From Dimorphilus gyrociliatus (lineage: Eukaryota; Annelida; Polychaeta; Dinophilidae), in the NCBI GenBank assembly GCA_904063045.1, contig CAJFCJ010000040.1:65503-129502 (forward strand): a DNA stretch of 64,000 nucleotides. The letters run 5' to 3'. This document shows, piece after piece, positions 36,640 through 48,189 of the stretch. Made by a program: the position numbers and the translations under genes. The notes beneath the pieces are model-generated. The model was not told the origin of the DNA and did no database searches. It saw only the letters and a list, made by a program, of their open reading frames with translations. The stretch's first letter is position 1. Each line of letters starts with the position of its first letter.

Positions 36640-37489
36640 CCTGGTCCTTTGTCTTGATTTATGGCAAAAAGTTTTTAATTATATCAATGCAGCTATAACA
36701 AGTATCTATAAATTCTCTTTTCTGTAGCCTCTTTCCAAAACAACTGCAGTCTACAGCAATTTATATACTTTGTAGAGACAGTTAGGATTTATAAATGGCA
36801 CATTAAACATTCATTTGTCATTTAGCTGCATTCATAAAACTTCCAGAACCCCTCTAACAATAAATCAATTCAAATTTTGTAGTTAACCCTTTCCTAAGAT
36901 GTATTCAAGTCCTATATTTTTTACCTGAACACAATATTACATAGTTAATTATTATCCTGATAGGATTAGCATGATTTGTACCAGAATAATAAAAATATTG
37001 TAAAGTAAGCATAGACTTTATTGTCTGGCAAACATTTAAATCTTTCATTTAGCAGCATAATAATGATTATATTTATATCTGGATTGATTTTTTTTACTAT
37101 AGAAAAGGTTTGAAGTTATTGGCTTGTTTTATAATTAAAAAAACTCTCTATTCATACTTGTTTAATATGTAATAGAGTAGGGAGAGCATTATTTACATAT
37201 ATATTTTATTCTTCTACAGTTGGTAACTTTTTTTTCAACTGTACAATATCTATAATTATAATGCTGTCTGCTACAAGTGAAATATTATTGTACATGTACA
37301 CATTTGATACCATACACTCAAATTGCTACATTTCATCCTCTAATAGATTAGGAATCTTGGGATGGCACTGAACTCTTCAATGCATCCTAAATGCACAATA
37401 TCCTTTCTGCTATTAACTGTTACATGTTGGACTATGTCCAACTCCTACTACATTATACAACTCTCCAAAACTTGGTAATCAATTTCTTA
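36640..37489. other. Intergenic, nothing assigned
   Basis: AT-rich sequence upstream of the receptor 2 signal-peptide exon. A promoter is expected here, but I cannot point to a convincing core element. Confidence 0.4.
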
Positions 37490-38398
37490 CAAAATTTCAT
37501 TTATTATAATTAACTTGAAAGGTTGTATGTGATGTGAGAACTTTGGTAAATGATTGGAAAGGACAAATTCTTTCAATTACAATACAAAAAAACTACAATT
37601 ACTCCTAAAATGTCAAATAATATTATTTAGACAGTGAAAAAATTAAGCGATACTGATAATTCAATATGTAGACAATCAAATTTTATTGAATTTAATTTTA
37701 GCTTCTTTCAAATTAATCAATATAATTTTGCTACTTTTAATGAAAATATTTCCACATTAACTCTACATAAAAACAACAGAGAAATACAAAATGAAAGTAT
37801 TTATTATCCAGTTATTTGTAGCTACGAAGAGAATAGACTCTTTGACAGTAACAGATAGTGGCTACTTGGGAATAAACAAAGGAACAAAGAACATGGAAAA
37901 GATGCATGTCAAACACCAGATGCTGATGAGGCAAGCCTGTTTGCTGTGGCACTTGTTTGGCATGTGGCTCTAATCTTAGAATTATATTTTATATGTGTCA
38001 TATAACAAGTCTTTTATATTTTTGTTACATGAGAATTATGGGACCATCAGATTTCAACTTTGTAATCCTTTGACCACTTGAACCCAAGCTTTGGCAAATG
38101 TATAAAAGGAACTGCATTTCCCCAGCTTGTCAGTTCAGTTCTTTAACCATTAACTGGTTTGCTTACACTTACTTGTTTAGATCTAGAAACTCATTTACTC
38201 AATACATATTCTTTAAATGAAATGCTGGTGTTTTGTTGATTAATTTCTACCAAAACTACATTTCTTAAGACTATTTGTGTAGGAACTTGAAAGGTTCTAT
38301 GTGATGTGAGTACTTTAGTAAGTTGATAAATGATTGGAAAGGATGAATACTGTTCTGAAGAAGCAGAAATTTCTACAATTGCAATACAACAAAGTACA
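37490..38398 (+). mobile_element. Gypsy LTR fragments
   Basis: 37505-37600 matches the last part of the LTR (ATGATTGGAAAGGACAAA, CAATTACAATACAA). From about 37830 to 38398 a longer LTR copy runs through CAAAGGAACAAAGAACATGG, a TGTATAAAAGG box and the terminal ACAACAAAGTACA. The start of the second copy is replaced by unrelated sequence. Confidence 0.8.
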
Positions 38399-38534
38399 CA
38401 CTTTGATCTAAATATTCAGTATCTTCACATTGTCTTACAGTTTTTTATACATTTAATGGCTTTGAAAGAAGAAGCTTCATATCCGGATTGTAGTTACATA
38501 TTTTATATTTAATAAGCTGTAATAAAAATGAGAA

Positions 38535-38640
38535 ACGAAACCCATCTCTTGTCACTTTCCAACCTTTAGATGGGACCACCTTTAGTACAGAGCAATAGTT
38601 ATCAAATTCTTCCTAACCATATTTCAATAAAATCAGTAAA
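38535..38640 (+). mobile_element. MITE fragment (middle part)
   Basis: CCTTTAGATGGGACC followed by AGTACA and CCTAACCATATTTCAATAAAA follows the second half of the MITE consensus; the ends are missing. Confidence 0.55.
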
Positions 38641-38734
38641 CAATATAGTCTCTGAGGAGAATAATATTTGAAAAAAAGAATATTTTATAAGATTTTGGTT
38701 TTCACTTATATTACGAAATTGTTTGACTGTCAAA

Positions 38735-38830
38735 CTCCCTTCTTAAGTGACGCTCACATACTGACATACATTCACTGACTCACATTCACTCATACACATG
38801 TAACGTTCTGTTCATACAGTAAAAGCTTTT
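38735..38830 (+). repeat. Dispersed repeat with inverted copy at 47.6 kb
   Basis: GTCAAACTCCCTTCTTAAGTGACGCTCA and a following run of CACTCATACACATGTAACG reappear, reverse-complemented, at about 47565-47665. The element type is unknown; it may be the end of a longer repeat. Confidence 0.65.
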
Positions 38831-38982
38831 CATAATGTAACTCTGGAGCATAATAGGCCTAAAGAAAATGAACAATTTAAAAATCATACATAATTTATCT
38901 GATTGAAAAAAATCATTGTGATGATTGGCACTTTCATTTATTTATTTATTGTAGTATTTGGTTGTTTGTTAATTGCTTGTTT

Positions 38983-38983
38983 G

Positions 38984-39015
<32 letters not shown>

Positions 39016-39016
39016 G
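38983..39016. repeat. CT-rich microsatellite
   Basis: An interrupted CT run just before the signal-peptide exon of receptor 3. Confidence 0.9.
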
Positions 39017-39044
39017 TGTATGTGGATTTTCTTTTAAACTGGAA

Positions 39045-42000
39045 ATGAGAAGTCATAAATTGATGATTTATTTTCTTTTGATTATTACATTGTTTTCTTG
39101 TTTTTATTACAACATTTATTCAAACGGACTGAATTCAGTAAGAGTTACTCAATTTGGGTAATGGAGATTTATCTCGGTTCATTTGACAAGTGACTATCTG
39201 ATTAAGGGTTAGGTAACCTCTTCATCCGTAACACTTATTCATTCTTTATAGATTTTCTTTAGTTGTTAGAGATGGTCAACTGTTTAGGTGAACTTGGATT
39301 ATTGCTCTATAATCTCTTGTTTTCTTAGCCGTCTCATTTCATCTCCTACCATTATTAACCTGTTTTTAAAAAGGTCATTATAACCTTGACATTAGATTAT
39401 TTTGCCATGTTTAACAAACAATGTTCAAAGATGTATTGCTATGGTATGCCTATTACGCTTAATGATGTAAAGATTACGAGTAATATGTCAACAACCTATG
39501 CAAGACAATTACTGAGTCTTGTCTGCAACAATATGAATTATGAAAAATATAATGTCAATGCTTACAGCAATAAAGATTTTAGTAAATAAAAACCTGTATT
39601 ATGTAATGCTTGTAAATATAAAAATGATATATTTATTTTTATTAGGCGCCAAAAAAGCTCAAATTATATTTTATAAGGAAGAGGAACACGAACTCCATTA
39701 CATACATCAGCTTACTAATCTTAATTTTCTTTTCTACATTAAATGCAGTTTATTGAATGCAACATGTGATTTTTTTCTTTTTTTGCTTATTCAAGCAACT
39801 TTTTAGAAAGTTTTGAATTTTTCTTTTTCAAGATTATTACACTTTTATTGAAGATGATGGAGCTACATCAGATGTTGTTGTTCCTATTTATGGAAGATTC
39901 AATGATATTTCAAAACCTTATTGTCTTTTTCGTAACAAATCAGTAAAGCATTGCAGTAATATTGTAAAATTTTCAAAACGGTTCATTCGTAATGAAGATA
40001 ATATGGACATTATTGATTTTAACTGGACAACAACACCAGAATGTTTAACTAACTTTTGCCAAATTTCTAATAATCCTACTATCAAATGGCTAAAAAAATT
40101 TCCTAGTTTTGATGGTCTTGTACCATTTACTAAACCAAATGATATTGATATGCTTATTCTACAAACATTCATGGGAAGACTACAAGTTGAGTATGATGGC
40201 TATTGGTATAATGTTTCTGGTTTTGATATTGATGCTAATGAAGTAAGGGTTATATGCCAATATTTCAATTTTAACAGTGGAACAATCAATCGACAAAGTA
40301 AAAATAGAATGAGTGATAGTTTTATCTTTTCACTTGACTGTTTAAGAAATGTCACAAATCTAAATCTATGTAATGTTACTAATTTTATGAAATTGTGGTT
40401 AGATGAAATTACTGGATTAGATATTGTTTGTTCTAAACAATTCATTCAATGTGATAATGATGATAATAGTCCTAACTCAAAAATTGGAAATTATTTAAAT
40501 AGTTGCTATTATTTATATAAAGTTAATGCAACTTTGTCACATAATCAAGGAAAATCCTTTTGTAATGTTAAGGGTAAAAATCTTATTGGAGTGTCTTCTC
40601 AAGACGAAGCTAGATTTATTGAAAATGCTTTAATATCTCTTCATTTTCGTAATTCTTCTGAGATGTCGATAAAAAAATTAATGGCTTTTAGTAATCAGTG
40701 GAAAATTCCAAATGGTTTGAAAAGAGAAAAACAAACAAACAAACTTTTTCATATTTTTTTAATTCTTCTAAGGTTTTCTACCTAATAAGAAACATATGGA
40801 AATATGATAACATCAGTCATCATTTTGCTGGTTTGTGGGGCATGAAATTTTGACAAAATTCAATGTAAACACAATTGACAAACAAACAAAAATCATTTTT
40901 TATTAAACATTTAAAACTAATCTTTGACAGGTGCATTTTGGAGCCTAATGAACCAAAACCTGAATTTTATAAAGAACCTTGCACTTATCTAAGGAAATAT
41001 GAAGAATTTGCCAACTATAACCAGTTGATATCGATACCTTGCGAACAAGAGATGTTTGATTATATTGTATGCGAAGAGAAAACTGGTAAACTGTACGGGA
41101 GTGTGCGAGAAAATGTATCAAGAACGTTTTTAATCTCTTGGTACATTTTCTCCCTATCCTATGTTAAAGAACTGAACAATACATCCAAAAAGCCTACTTG
41201 ATGCAAAAAAATAGATTTTTTAGATTTGAAAAGACTTAGAAGAGAAAATTTACGATTTATGACAAAACAACTCACAAAATTCAACAGCCATATAAAATAC
41301 ATCAATGATCCTAAAGTATTTTTTTGTAAAAGTTCCAATGAATTTATATCTTCATTGTTTAAATGTGATGGTCAAAAGGATTGTTTTGATGGTAGTGATG
41401 AAAAAAATTGTTCAACTGAACTTTCACTATTCAAATGCAATAATGGAACAAAAGCAATTAGTTTAAGTTTTCTGTGCAATTTCATCAACGATTGTTCAGA
41501 CAAAACTGATGAAATTCATTGTGGTAAAAAGAAAATGTTTTCTTTTTTAAAAGAAAGATTATTGTTCAAAATTTTTTTTTTTTAGATTTTCCATCATGCC
41601 CTTCCAAGTAAGAGAGAGAGGAGATTTTTGACTGATTCATTTAAAGTGGCTATATTAAAGGTTAACAAGATGTTAGCCTAGCCAGATTTTAATAAATTAG
41701 TACAAAAATCTACACACATTCATACATACACAAACGCAACAGCTATACATTTAATTTTCTCAATAGTTACAAAGCATGTAATAATCAACAGTGTATACCA
41801 GAGAAACAATTTTGCAACATGAAACATGATTGTTCAGATCACAGTGATGAGATAAATTGTTTTACAAAACTGCAATTTTATAGTAAAAAGAGTAAGAATA
41901 TTTATTCTACAAAGCAACATATGTAAAAAATTCCTTTTCCTTTTAACTCTAGACCTTCAAATTCACTATTGTAACTTCAAGTTCATTTCTTATAAAAAAG

Positions 42001-42055
42001 TTTGTGACTTTAAAATTGATTGTTTTGATGAGGATTTAAAGTTGTGCTATTGTAA
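39045..42055 (+). CDS. Chimeric receptor 3 (partial): SRCR, CTLD, LDLa
   Basis: ATG 39045 starts a signal peptide (MRSHKLMIYFLLIITLFS) ending at a donor (TTTGG then GTAATGG). Candidate exons follow at 39376-39589 and 39645-39790. A long exon from about 39833 to 40730 carries an SRCR domain (GRLQVEYDGYWYNV, VRVICQYFNFNSGTI, IFSLDCLRN, LDIVC) and, in the same open frame, the first half of a CTLD (SCYYLYKVNATLSHNQGKSF). 40931-41090 ends the CTLD (MFDYIVCEEKTG). LDLa modules follow at about 41325-41415, 41430-41525, 41765-41865 and 41965-42050. No LRR or forward 7TM follows before the sequence turns non-coding, so the copy is truncated or broken by rearrangement. Confidence 0.65.
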
Positions 42056-42643
42056 GTAGATTTTCTTTGCTTAAAAAATGGCTAGGGTTAGAAATTGTAC
42101 ATTCAAAAATTATTTTCTTACTAGCCAATGATCAACAATCAGAGTGGTTTAAATCCAACTGCCGCACACTATACACTTTTACTATTTTGTCTAATTTTAA
42201 ACTAGAAAAAATATATTGGAAATGATCCATTTGTTGGCAATGCTAAAACCATGAATGTCTATTACGATTGTTCAAAAGGTACTATTAATTTTTTTTTTGT
42301 TAAATGAACAAACAAACTTTCATATATAGAGTTTAAAAAACATTGAGTTAATTTGCAAAACATAAACTAGCATTAGCATCAACTATAATGAAATATTAGA
42401 AATCAAGAAATGACTCTTAAAGAGATATTAGAGGTGTTAGGAGAAATTTTGTTTAAAAGCTAAAGGGATCATTTCTTCACAATGAATTGTAATAACAAAA
42501 CAAATTATACCATTGCCTTCTTCCTAAAATATTCACATAAAAGAAAAATACTTATGACTTGTCTGGACTTGGAGGTCAGTTACTTCAGTTTAGTTCCATT
42601 ACTGATTGAACATTGCTAAAAAATTGGACTACAATTCTTTTGT

Positions 42644-43010
42644 CTATGATACAACTGTAATTTTTCTTATAGCTGATGAATGTATGTGTACATAAGCATA
42701 ATTTCTAATTTTCACTCTTATAATAAAGGCTGTGTGTCTACATTTTATCATAAATGGCAGTGCTAAAGAACTTTGAATGGATTTGAAGCATTCAATCACT
42801 ATGAATAGTGGAATAAATGTTGAAAATAGCAGGGAAAATGATAAGGTTGTTTCCAAGATTGAGCAGGAAGTACTCTCTCTCCAATATTCTTCTTCGAAAA
42901 TGTAGCTCTCACCTGAAAAGTGTCCATTTATTAGGGCCGTTATCAATACAAATACTGCTGTTAGAAAATCTCCAATATTCAATCTTAATCTAAACAGTTT
43001 ACAAAAACTG
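42644..43010 (-). pseudogene. 7TM fragment (TM2-TM4) in reverse orientation
   Basis: Minus-strand RLNIGDFLTAVFVLITALI matches TM2 of the receptors, CSILETTLSFSLLFS matches TM3 and IVIECFKSI the DRY-site region. It has no LRR upstream and no TM5-7 downstream. Its orientation is opposite to the adjacent receptor 3, which suggests an inversion or an independent broken copy. Confidence 0.65.
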
Positions 43011-43129
43011 CTAGTTTTGGTTTACAATTGATTGTTTCATTCAATAAAATTTTAAAAACATTTTGGAAATTTTATAATTTTGAACAATTTAAAAAATTGA
43101 AACTTTTTCTTTTCTAAATTTTGAATTTT

Positions 43130-43326
43130 TGTTGATAAAAAATCCAATTTCAATTTCTAACCCTAACCCAGCCCTTGGCTGTACCTAACCTTTTTCATTA
43201 CCCCTAATCCTTAAAGGAGACCCTCCTAAGTACAAATCAGTTGCTGTCTTTTTCTTACTAACCATTTCTCAATTGAAAATCTTGTCTTGAAATTTATTAT
43301 TTGTGGACATTTTCTGTGGACCCCTT
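43130..43326 (+). mobile_element. MITE copy D
   Basis: The core CTAACCCTAACCCAGCCCTTGG and the right end GTGGACATTTTCTGTGGACCCC follow the family consensus; the left end is degenerate (GTTGATAAAAAATCC). Confidence 0.75.
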
Positions 43327-43559
43327 TTTTATTGCAGTCTGTAGTTGTAACTAAATATTTGGTACAATCTGAAAGTATTACACATTTTGCTCTATTTTTA
43401 AAATGGCCTAACTAATAATATTGATACTTTCCAAATATATTACTTAATCTGTAAACTTTCATTGTGAAAATTTTCACTTGGTTCTGTCAAGCCATTACAA
43501 AATTATTTTGGCTCAACAAGTCATGTCTACATATTCCAATCAGCAAAAAATTATTGCAT

Positions 43560-44325
43560 TCTTAGTCCATGAGGAGGCCTCTGCAAAGAATATTCACACT
43601 ATGATGCTTCATGGCAGAGAAACTGCTGGATGAATGGGAAAAATCCTTCACTGGGGAACTGGAAGACTGAGTAGCAGAAACCAGAAGAAACATAAAAAAG
43701 TATCTGACAATGGTCAAGAATGATTACTCACCTAAAGTTGACAACCCACAAGGAATGGGCTTGGGTGATGAAATAAGAAAGGCAGATGTCAAAGCAGATA
43801 TAAAAAACATATACATAGGAGCAGAGGGAAGCATGCCTGGGAATAATTGTTCAAGAAGAAGCAGCAGCTGCTCCCTCAGGGAAGAGGAAAGAAATATGTA
43901 TGGAAGAGCAAATGAAAGAGATGATGCAGAAATGGTAGAAAAGCAGGAAGAGAATGAATGAAAGAAAAACGTTATGCCAAAATGTGATGACAAGCAAAGA
44001 AACAGCTCACTTTGAAGTCAGACAAATGAAAAAAGAGAACCTGCTGAGGCAAGAGCTGGAAGCTAGCCAGGAAGCAGCACTGGAAGAAAGAGACCATCAA
44101 TTGACTATGTTGATGAAAGCTACCATAAATAGTAGGTTAGAAAGCATAAAGGCACAGATGGAAAACAAACTAAAAGGCCCTGATGGTCAGAAGGTACGAT
44201 AGAAGATAAAGTATGATCCCAAACACTCCAAAAATGGTAACCTTGTAGAGATCCAGGATACCAGAGCCGATATGACAATCATCACTAAGAAGGCAGATAG
44301 AAGGATCCACACAAGACTCATAGAG
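43560..44325 (+). mobile_element. BEL/Pao-type element, 5' part (gag-like and protease start)
   Basis: Less AT-rich than its surroundings, with Glu/Lys/Met-rich coding remnants (KENLLRQELEASQEA) of coiled-coil type, broken by frameshifts. It ends in QDTRADMTIITKKAD, which has the form of a retropepsin active site (D-S/T-G-A-D-M-T) with Arg at the Gly position. The partner half lies at 45.4-46.1 kb. Confidence 0.55.
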
Positions 44326-44329
44326 ACGA

Positions 44330-45410
44330 GTTTTCCAGCTCAAAAAGATAAATTAATCCTACATTCTTTTACAAGCAAATTTTCAAGTTCTTTTGTCAGT
44401 CAATTTAGGTTCAATGTTCAAGTTTTTTTGACTTTAGAACAATTTATCAGTAAATTCTTTAGCATCAAATTTTGTTCTTCATTCAAATCACAATTTCTAA
44501 TACAGACATTCTTTAGAGTATTGAATGATCTTTCAAGCCCCTTACAAATATGATAAAAACCATTTCTAGTTTAGAACAATTTCCCATAAGATTTCCTAAA
44601 TGTTTACCATGTTCTTCACTTAAATCACACTGTTATAACTCAAGATCTCTTAAATTATTTCATGATTTTTTGAGTCCTTGACAAATTTCAAAAAATCCAT
44701 TTCCCATGTTTGTATTGTCAGATAAAATTATTGTTTCAATTTTAGAACAACTCTTCAAAAAAATTCCTATCATTCTACTTTCTGTCTCATTTAAATTACA
44801 CAGTTGGAGATCAAGATTTTTTAAATTATTTGATGAATTTTCAAGGTATTGCAAAATATGGAACAATCCATTTCCCATGTCACCATTTTCAGATATATCT
44901 AAAGTTTGGGACAGGTCGAAAACAGCCATAAATGAAATATTTGAAAGTTAGATTTCAGCCTGGGAAATGGTTAGGAGGAATAAGATAACTGTTGATATGT
45001 TCTTAGGAGGGTCCCATCTAAGGGTTAGGGCTATTCAAAAAGGTTAGGCAAAAACAAGGACTGGGTTAGGGTTAGGATAAAACCATAGATTTATAGCCGT
45101 TTTCTGCCACATCCCTAAAGTTTCTAGTTTAGAGCAATTTTCAAGTAATTTTTCTATTTCTCTGCATTGTCCTTCTGGTAAAAATCACAATGGTAAAAAT
45201 AAAGATGTTTTAAAGCATCAGACAACGATTGCAGTGCAAGACAAATATAAGAAAAACTATTTCATATTTTACTACTGTCAGATAGATTGATCACTTCTAT
45301 TTTGGAGCAATTCTTAATAAGATTTTCTAAATAATTACATTGCTTTTCATTTAAATCACAAAATGACAAATCAAGAGTCTTTAGTAGGTCTCGCAATGAT
45401 GGGAAGAATA
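44330..45410 (-). pseudogene. LRR gene fragment inside the BEL/Pao element
   Basis: Minus-strand ribonuclease-inhibitor-type LRRs (NLKNLDLQLCNLNE, CSKIETIILSDNTNMGNG, GLKKS), with more repeats on both sides that have stops and frameshifts. It is closely related to the LRR genes at 5-6 kb and 10-11 kb. A MITE is inserted at 44908-45114; without it, LRR sequence CSKLET and LDISENGDMG becomes continuous. No start or regulatory part is seen. Confidence 0.75.
44908..45114 (-). mobile_element. MITE copy E with perfect 9-bp target duplication
   Basis: 207 bp. Both flanks carry CTAAAGTTT (44899-44907 and 45115-45123). Ends: GGGACAGGTCGAAAACAGCC at the left and, reverse-complemented, GGATGTGGCAGAAAACGGCT at the right. 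Internal GGGTTAGGGTTAGG lies near 45064. A 9-bp duplication is typical of Mutator-like transposons. Confidence 0.9.
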
Positions 45411-46095
45411 GAGTGGCACAAGGCTGTGAAATGTGAGATTGAGATTAAGGGAAGACACTAAAAAGCATTGGAGTACCCAGAGATCACTATGATAAACCAG
45501 AAAACCATCACAGAAGCAGAAAAAACGAGATGGCTATATCTAAAAGACATCCCTATCGCAGAACTGAGAAATCAACAAGTAGACTTGTTGATAGGGTGTG
45601 ACATGATAGCACCCAGGACAATACTGGAAGGAGATGTGGACAAGCTGACTGCTATGCTTTCTAAGTTAGGATGATCAATAACAGGATGAAGGAAAGAAAA
45701 GCTGCAGCAGGTAAGGATATCATTGGTATTAAAAGGAAAAAGCTCAAAAAAACAAAAACTAACTTTAAAAGACAAAAGATGGGTAGATGAATTGTGAGAA
45801 ACAATAACTTTTAAGGACAAAAAGGTGTATACACCTATCCTGTTTAATGGCGAAAAGGAGCTAGAATGCAATAGATATATGGCATATAAGAGATTAGAGG
45901 GCCTACAGAAAATGTTTACAAGATATGTGCAGTACAAGAGACAGTATAATGAAGGCATTATGGATTACTTGGACAAGGACTACACAAAAAGAAAAGAAGA
46001 AATAGAGACAATAAAATGATTCATACCACATCATAGCCTAGCAAACCTGAAAAAGAAAGGGTTACACATAGTTTATGATTGGATGGCAAAATAAC
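45411..46095 (+). mobile_element. BEL/Pao-type element, 3' part (protease end and RT start)
   Basis: WLYLKDIPIAELRNQQVDLLIGCDM matches the end of BEL/Pao retropepsins in layout (LIGxD). Downstream, NRYMAYKRLEGLQKMF and FIPHHSLANLKKKGLHIVYD follow the pattern before and at the start of BEL/Pao reverse transcriptase (PHH, then RVVFD). Several frameshifts; no intact RT. Confidence 0.75.
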
Positions 46096-46285
46096 ACAAT
46101 AATGGTTCAATACTATTTATATATTACAGAATATAGTGGACAAATGTATGTGTACAGCATCAGTATTGAATAGTCTTGTTTTCAATTACAAAACATTTAT
46201 TGAAATTTTACATTACTAATATCTTCTTTTCATTTAAATAAATATTTTACTTTTTCCAGGTTATTCTGTTAACACTAAACAACTG

Positions 46286-46690
46286 GAGATTAGAATGTTA
46301 ATTAATTCTTTTAATTAGATAGTTGTTTATCTTTAAAGGTTTCAAAATATCATTTACATCAAGCAAACAACAAGAATTTTTATTTCTTTGTACAACACTT
46401 CCTTTCAACAAATTATTGTCAACTTCAATAGATGCCATTTCATTATTCAAATTATTATCTCTAATTTGAACTGCTTAATAGAATTTATATTGTTTCTTGC
46501 CAATATCACCAATCAGTCCACCCATTTCATTGTAATCTTTAGGCTCAACTCTCAAACCAACATCCAAATGCATTTCACCTAAAAAGTGATTAGATTTTTC
46601 AACAGCAACTGCAGTTGATGACTTTAATTCAGTGGAAACAATCTTTTGGCCATTTACAATTTCACACTTCACTTGATTAGTCTGCACAGT
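46286..46690 (-). pseudogene. ITIH-like gene fragment, one stop, cut by a solo LTR
   Basis: The minus-strand sequence aligns residue by residue with the 3' part of the gene at 50.9-51.45 kb (KCEIVNGQKIVSTELKS, HFLGEMHLDVGLR, VVQRNKNSC). A TAA replaces the ACA codon after KFY. The upstream part is missing: the solo LTR at 46691-47321 takes its place, with no matching gene sequence beyond it. Confidence 0.85.
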
Positions 46691-47321
46691 TGTACTTTGT
46701 TGTATTGTAATTGTAGGAATTTCTGGTTTGTCATAACTGTAATCATCCTTTCCAATCATTTACCAACTTGCCAAAGTACTGGTCCAAATAGAACCTTTAA
46801 AGTTCGTCCACAAATAGTCCAACAAAGGCAATTTTGGTAGGAATTAATTAATAAAACACCAGTATTTCGTCCAAAGAATATGTATTGAGTAAAATGAGCT
46901 TCTAGTTCTAAACAAGCTAGTTTAAACAACTAGCTGACGGTTAGAAAAGTGAACTGTCAACTGTTAATTTTGTAGGGTTTATATACTCTTTTAAGGGTTG
47001 ATAGTTCACAAATTTCAATGTTCACAAAAACAAAAGTAACATTTTAAGACAAAGAAAAGTTCTAAATATGGTCATGTTTTTATTGTTTTCCTCTTCTAAA
47101 TAATAGTTGAATTTCGAGGGTTGGAGAGTTGCATAAGACATAACAATTTTAGTAGGACAAGTCCAACAATCAAGAAAACATGTAGATTGTATATTTGACC
47201 ATTTTTATATTCTACCTTAATAATGATATTTAATTGATTGAGTTAGTAAATTTAGCATCAGCATATAAGGATGAAGTATATCTGATTAATGCATGTTAAG
47301 AAGAACAGTATTGTGTATACA
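46691..47321 (-). mobile_element. Solo LTR of the 58-kb gypsy subfamily
   Basis: 631 bp in reverse orientation, the same length as and nearly identical to the LTR at 57556-58186 (TGTATACACAATACTG start, AACAAAGTACA end, TATA box in GTTTATATACTC on the plus strand). I see no target duplication, so a rearrangement at one side is possible. Confidence 0.9.
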
Positions 47322-47564
47322 ATTGTACAAGTCTTTATGATTTCTATTAACACCTCTGCTACCAGTGTGCCTGCTTATAAGTGTTTTCTCACCAAAAGGT
47401 CTTGTGACAATTTTTCAAAAACATCTACTTAAACTCTTTCATTGGTATTTTTAAAGAGGTTAAGAATATTTTCAAATACATTTGTATAGGTCTATGGAGA
47501 TCTTTTTGAATTAACAGATCAGATTGTTAAGGTTAATATAGAATCTAAACAGAACATTATATAC

Positions 47565-47665
47565 TAAACATTCCGTTCACATTACATGATATGAGTGAAT
47601 GTGTGTTAATGTGCGAGCGTCAGTGTCTGAGCGTCACTTAAGAAGGGAGTTTGACTTAGCCCAGA
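47565..47665 (-). repeat. Inverted copy of the 38.7-kb repeat
   Basis: GAGCGTCACTTAAGAAGGGAGTTTGAC is the reverse complement of the stretch near 38745, together with its GAATGTGTG neighbourhood. Confidence 0.65.
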
Positions 47666-47974
47666 GTTGGGACAGTCCAACATGAACATGGCATGAATGT
47701 GGCAATACAGATGAGCACAGTCAAACACCCAATTAAGTGACACTAACAAAGTATAAAAGGGAGTGAATGTAATAAAATGGTGTGAGAGACCAAAAGAATA
47801 TCAAATAAAATTTATACGAAATTCTTAGGAATTTTGTGTTATAAGCGAAGAACAAAATCTTATAAAGAATCTATGGTAGTGGGCTAGTTGTGTTGTATCT
47901 CTTTAGACACATTTAAAAAATTTTTCATTCAACTGTAAAATATTATTTACTTGGATATTTTTGAAATAGTTTTT

Positions 47975-48180
47975 GTTGATAAAGACAGGCATATGTGAAA
48001 TATTTCAAGGCTAGATTTCAGCGTGGGAAAATGTCTATGAAAAATATTAAAACTATTGATAAATACTAGGTTGGGTTCTATCAAACATTAAGTTTATTCA
48101 AATAGGTTAGGTAAAAAAATATGATTAGATTAAGGTTAAGGTAAAATTATTAACTTATCAAAATTTTCTACCACATGTAA
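47975..48180 (-). mobile_element. MITE copy F, degenerate
   Basis: The order of blocks (GATTTCAGCGTGGG, AGGTTAGGTAAAA, AAGGTTAAGGTAAAA, TTTTCTACCACAT) follows copy E, but most TTAGGG units have decayed. Confidence 0.6.
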
Positions 48181-48189
48181 AGTCTTTGC

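Noticed and set aside
39045-43010. Receptor 3 with its 7TM in the reversed 42.6-kb fragment as one working gene
   Set aside because: The 7TM piece is on the opposite strand and lacks TM1 and TM5-7, so it cannot be spliced to the LDLa exons.
43710-44202. Glu/Lys-rich frames as a host coiled-coil gene
   Set aside because: They lie directly before a retropepsin-like motif and in line with BEL/Pao pol pieces, so gag remnants are more likely.
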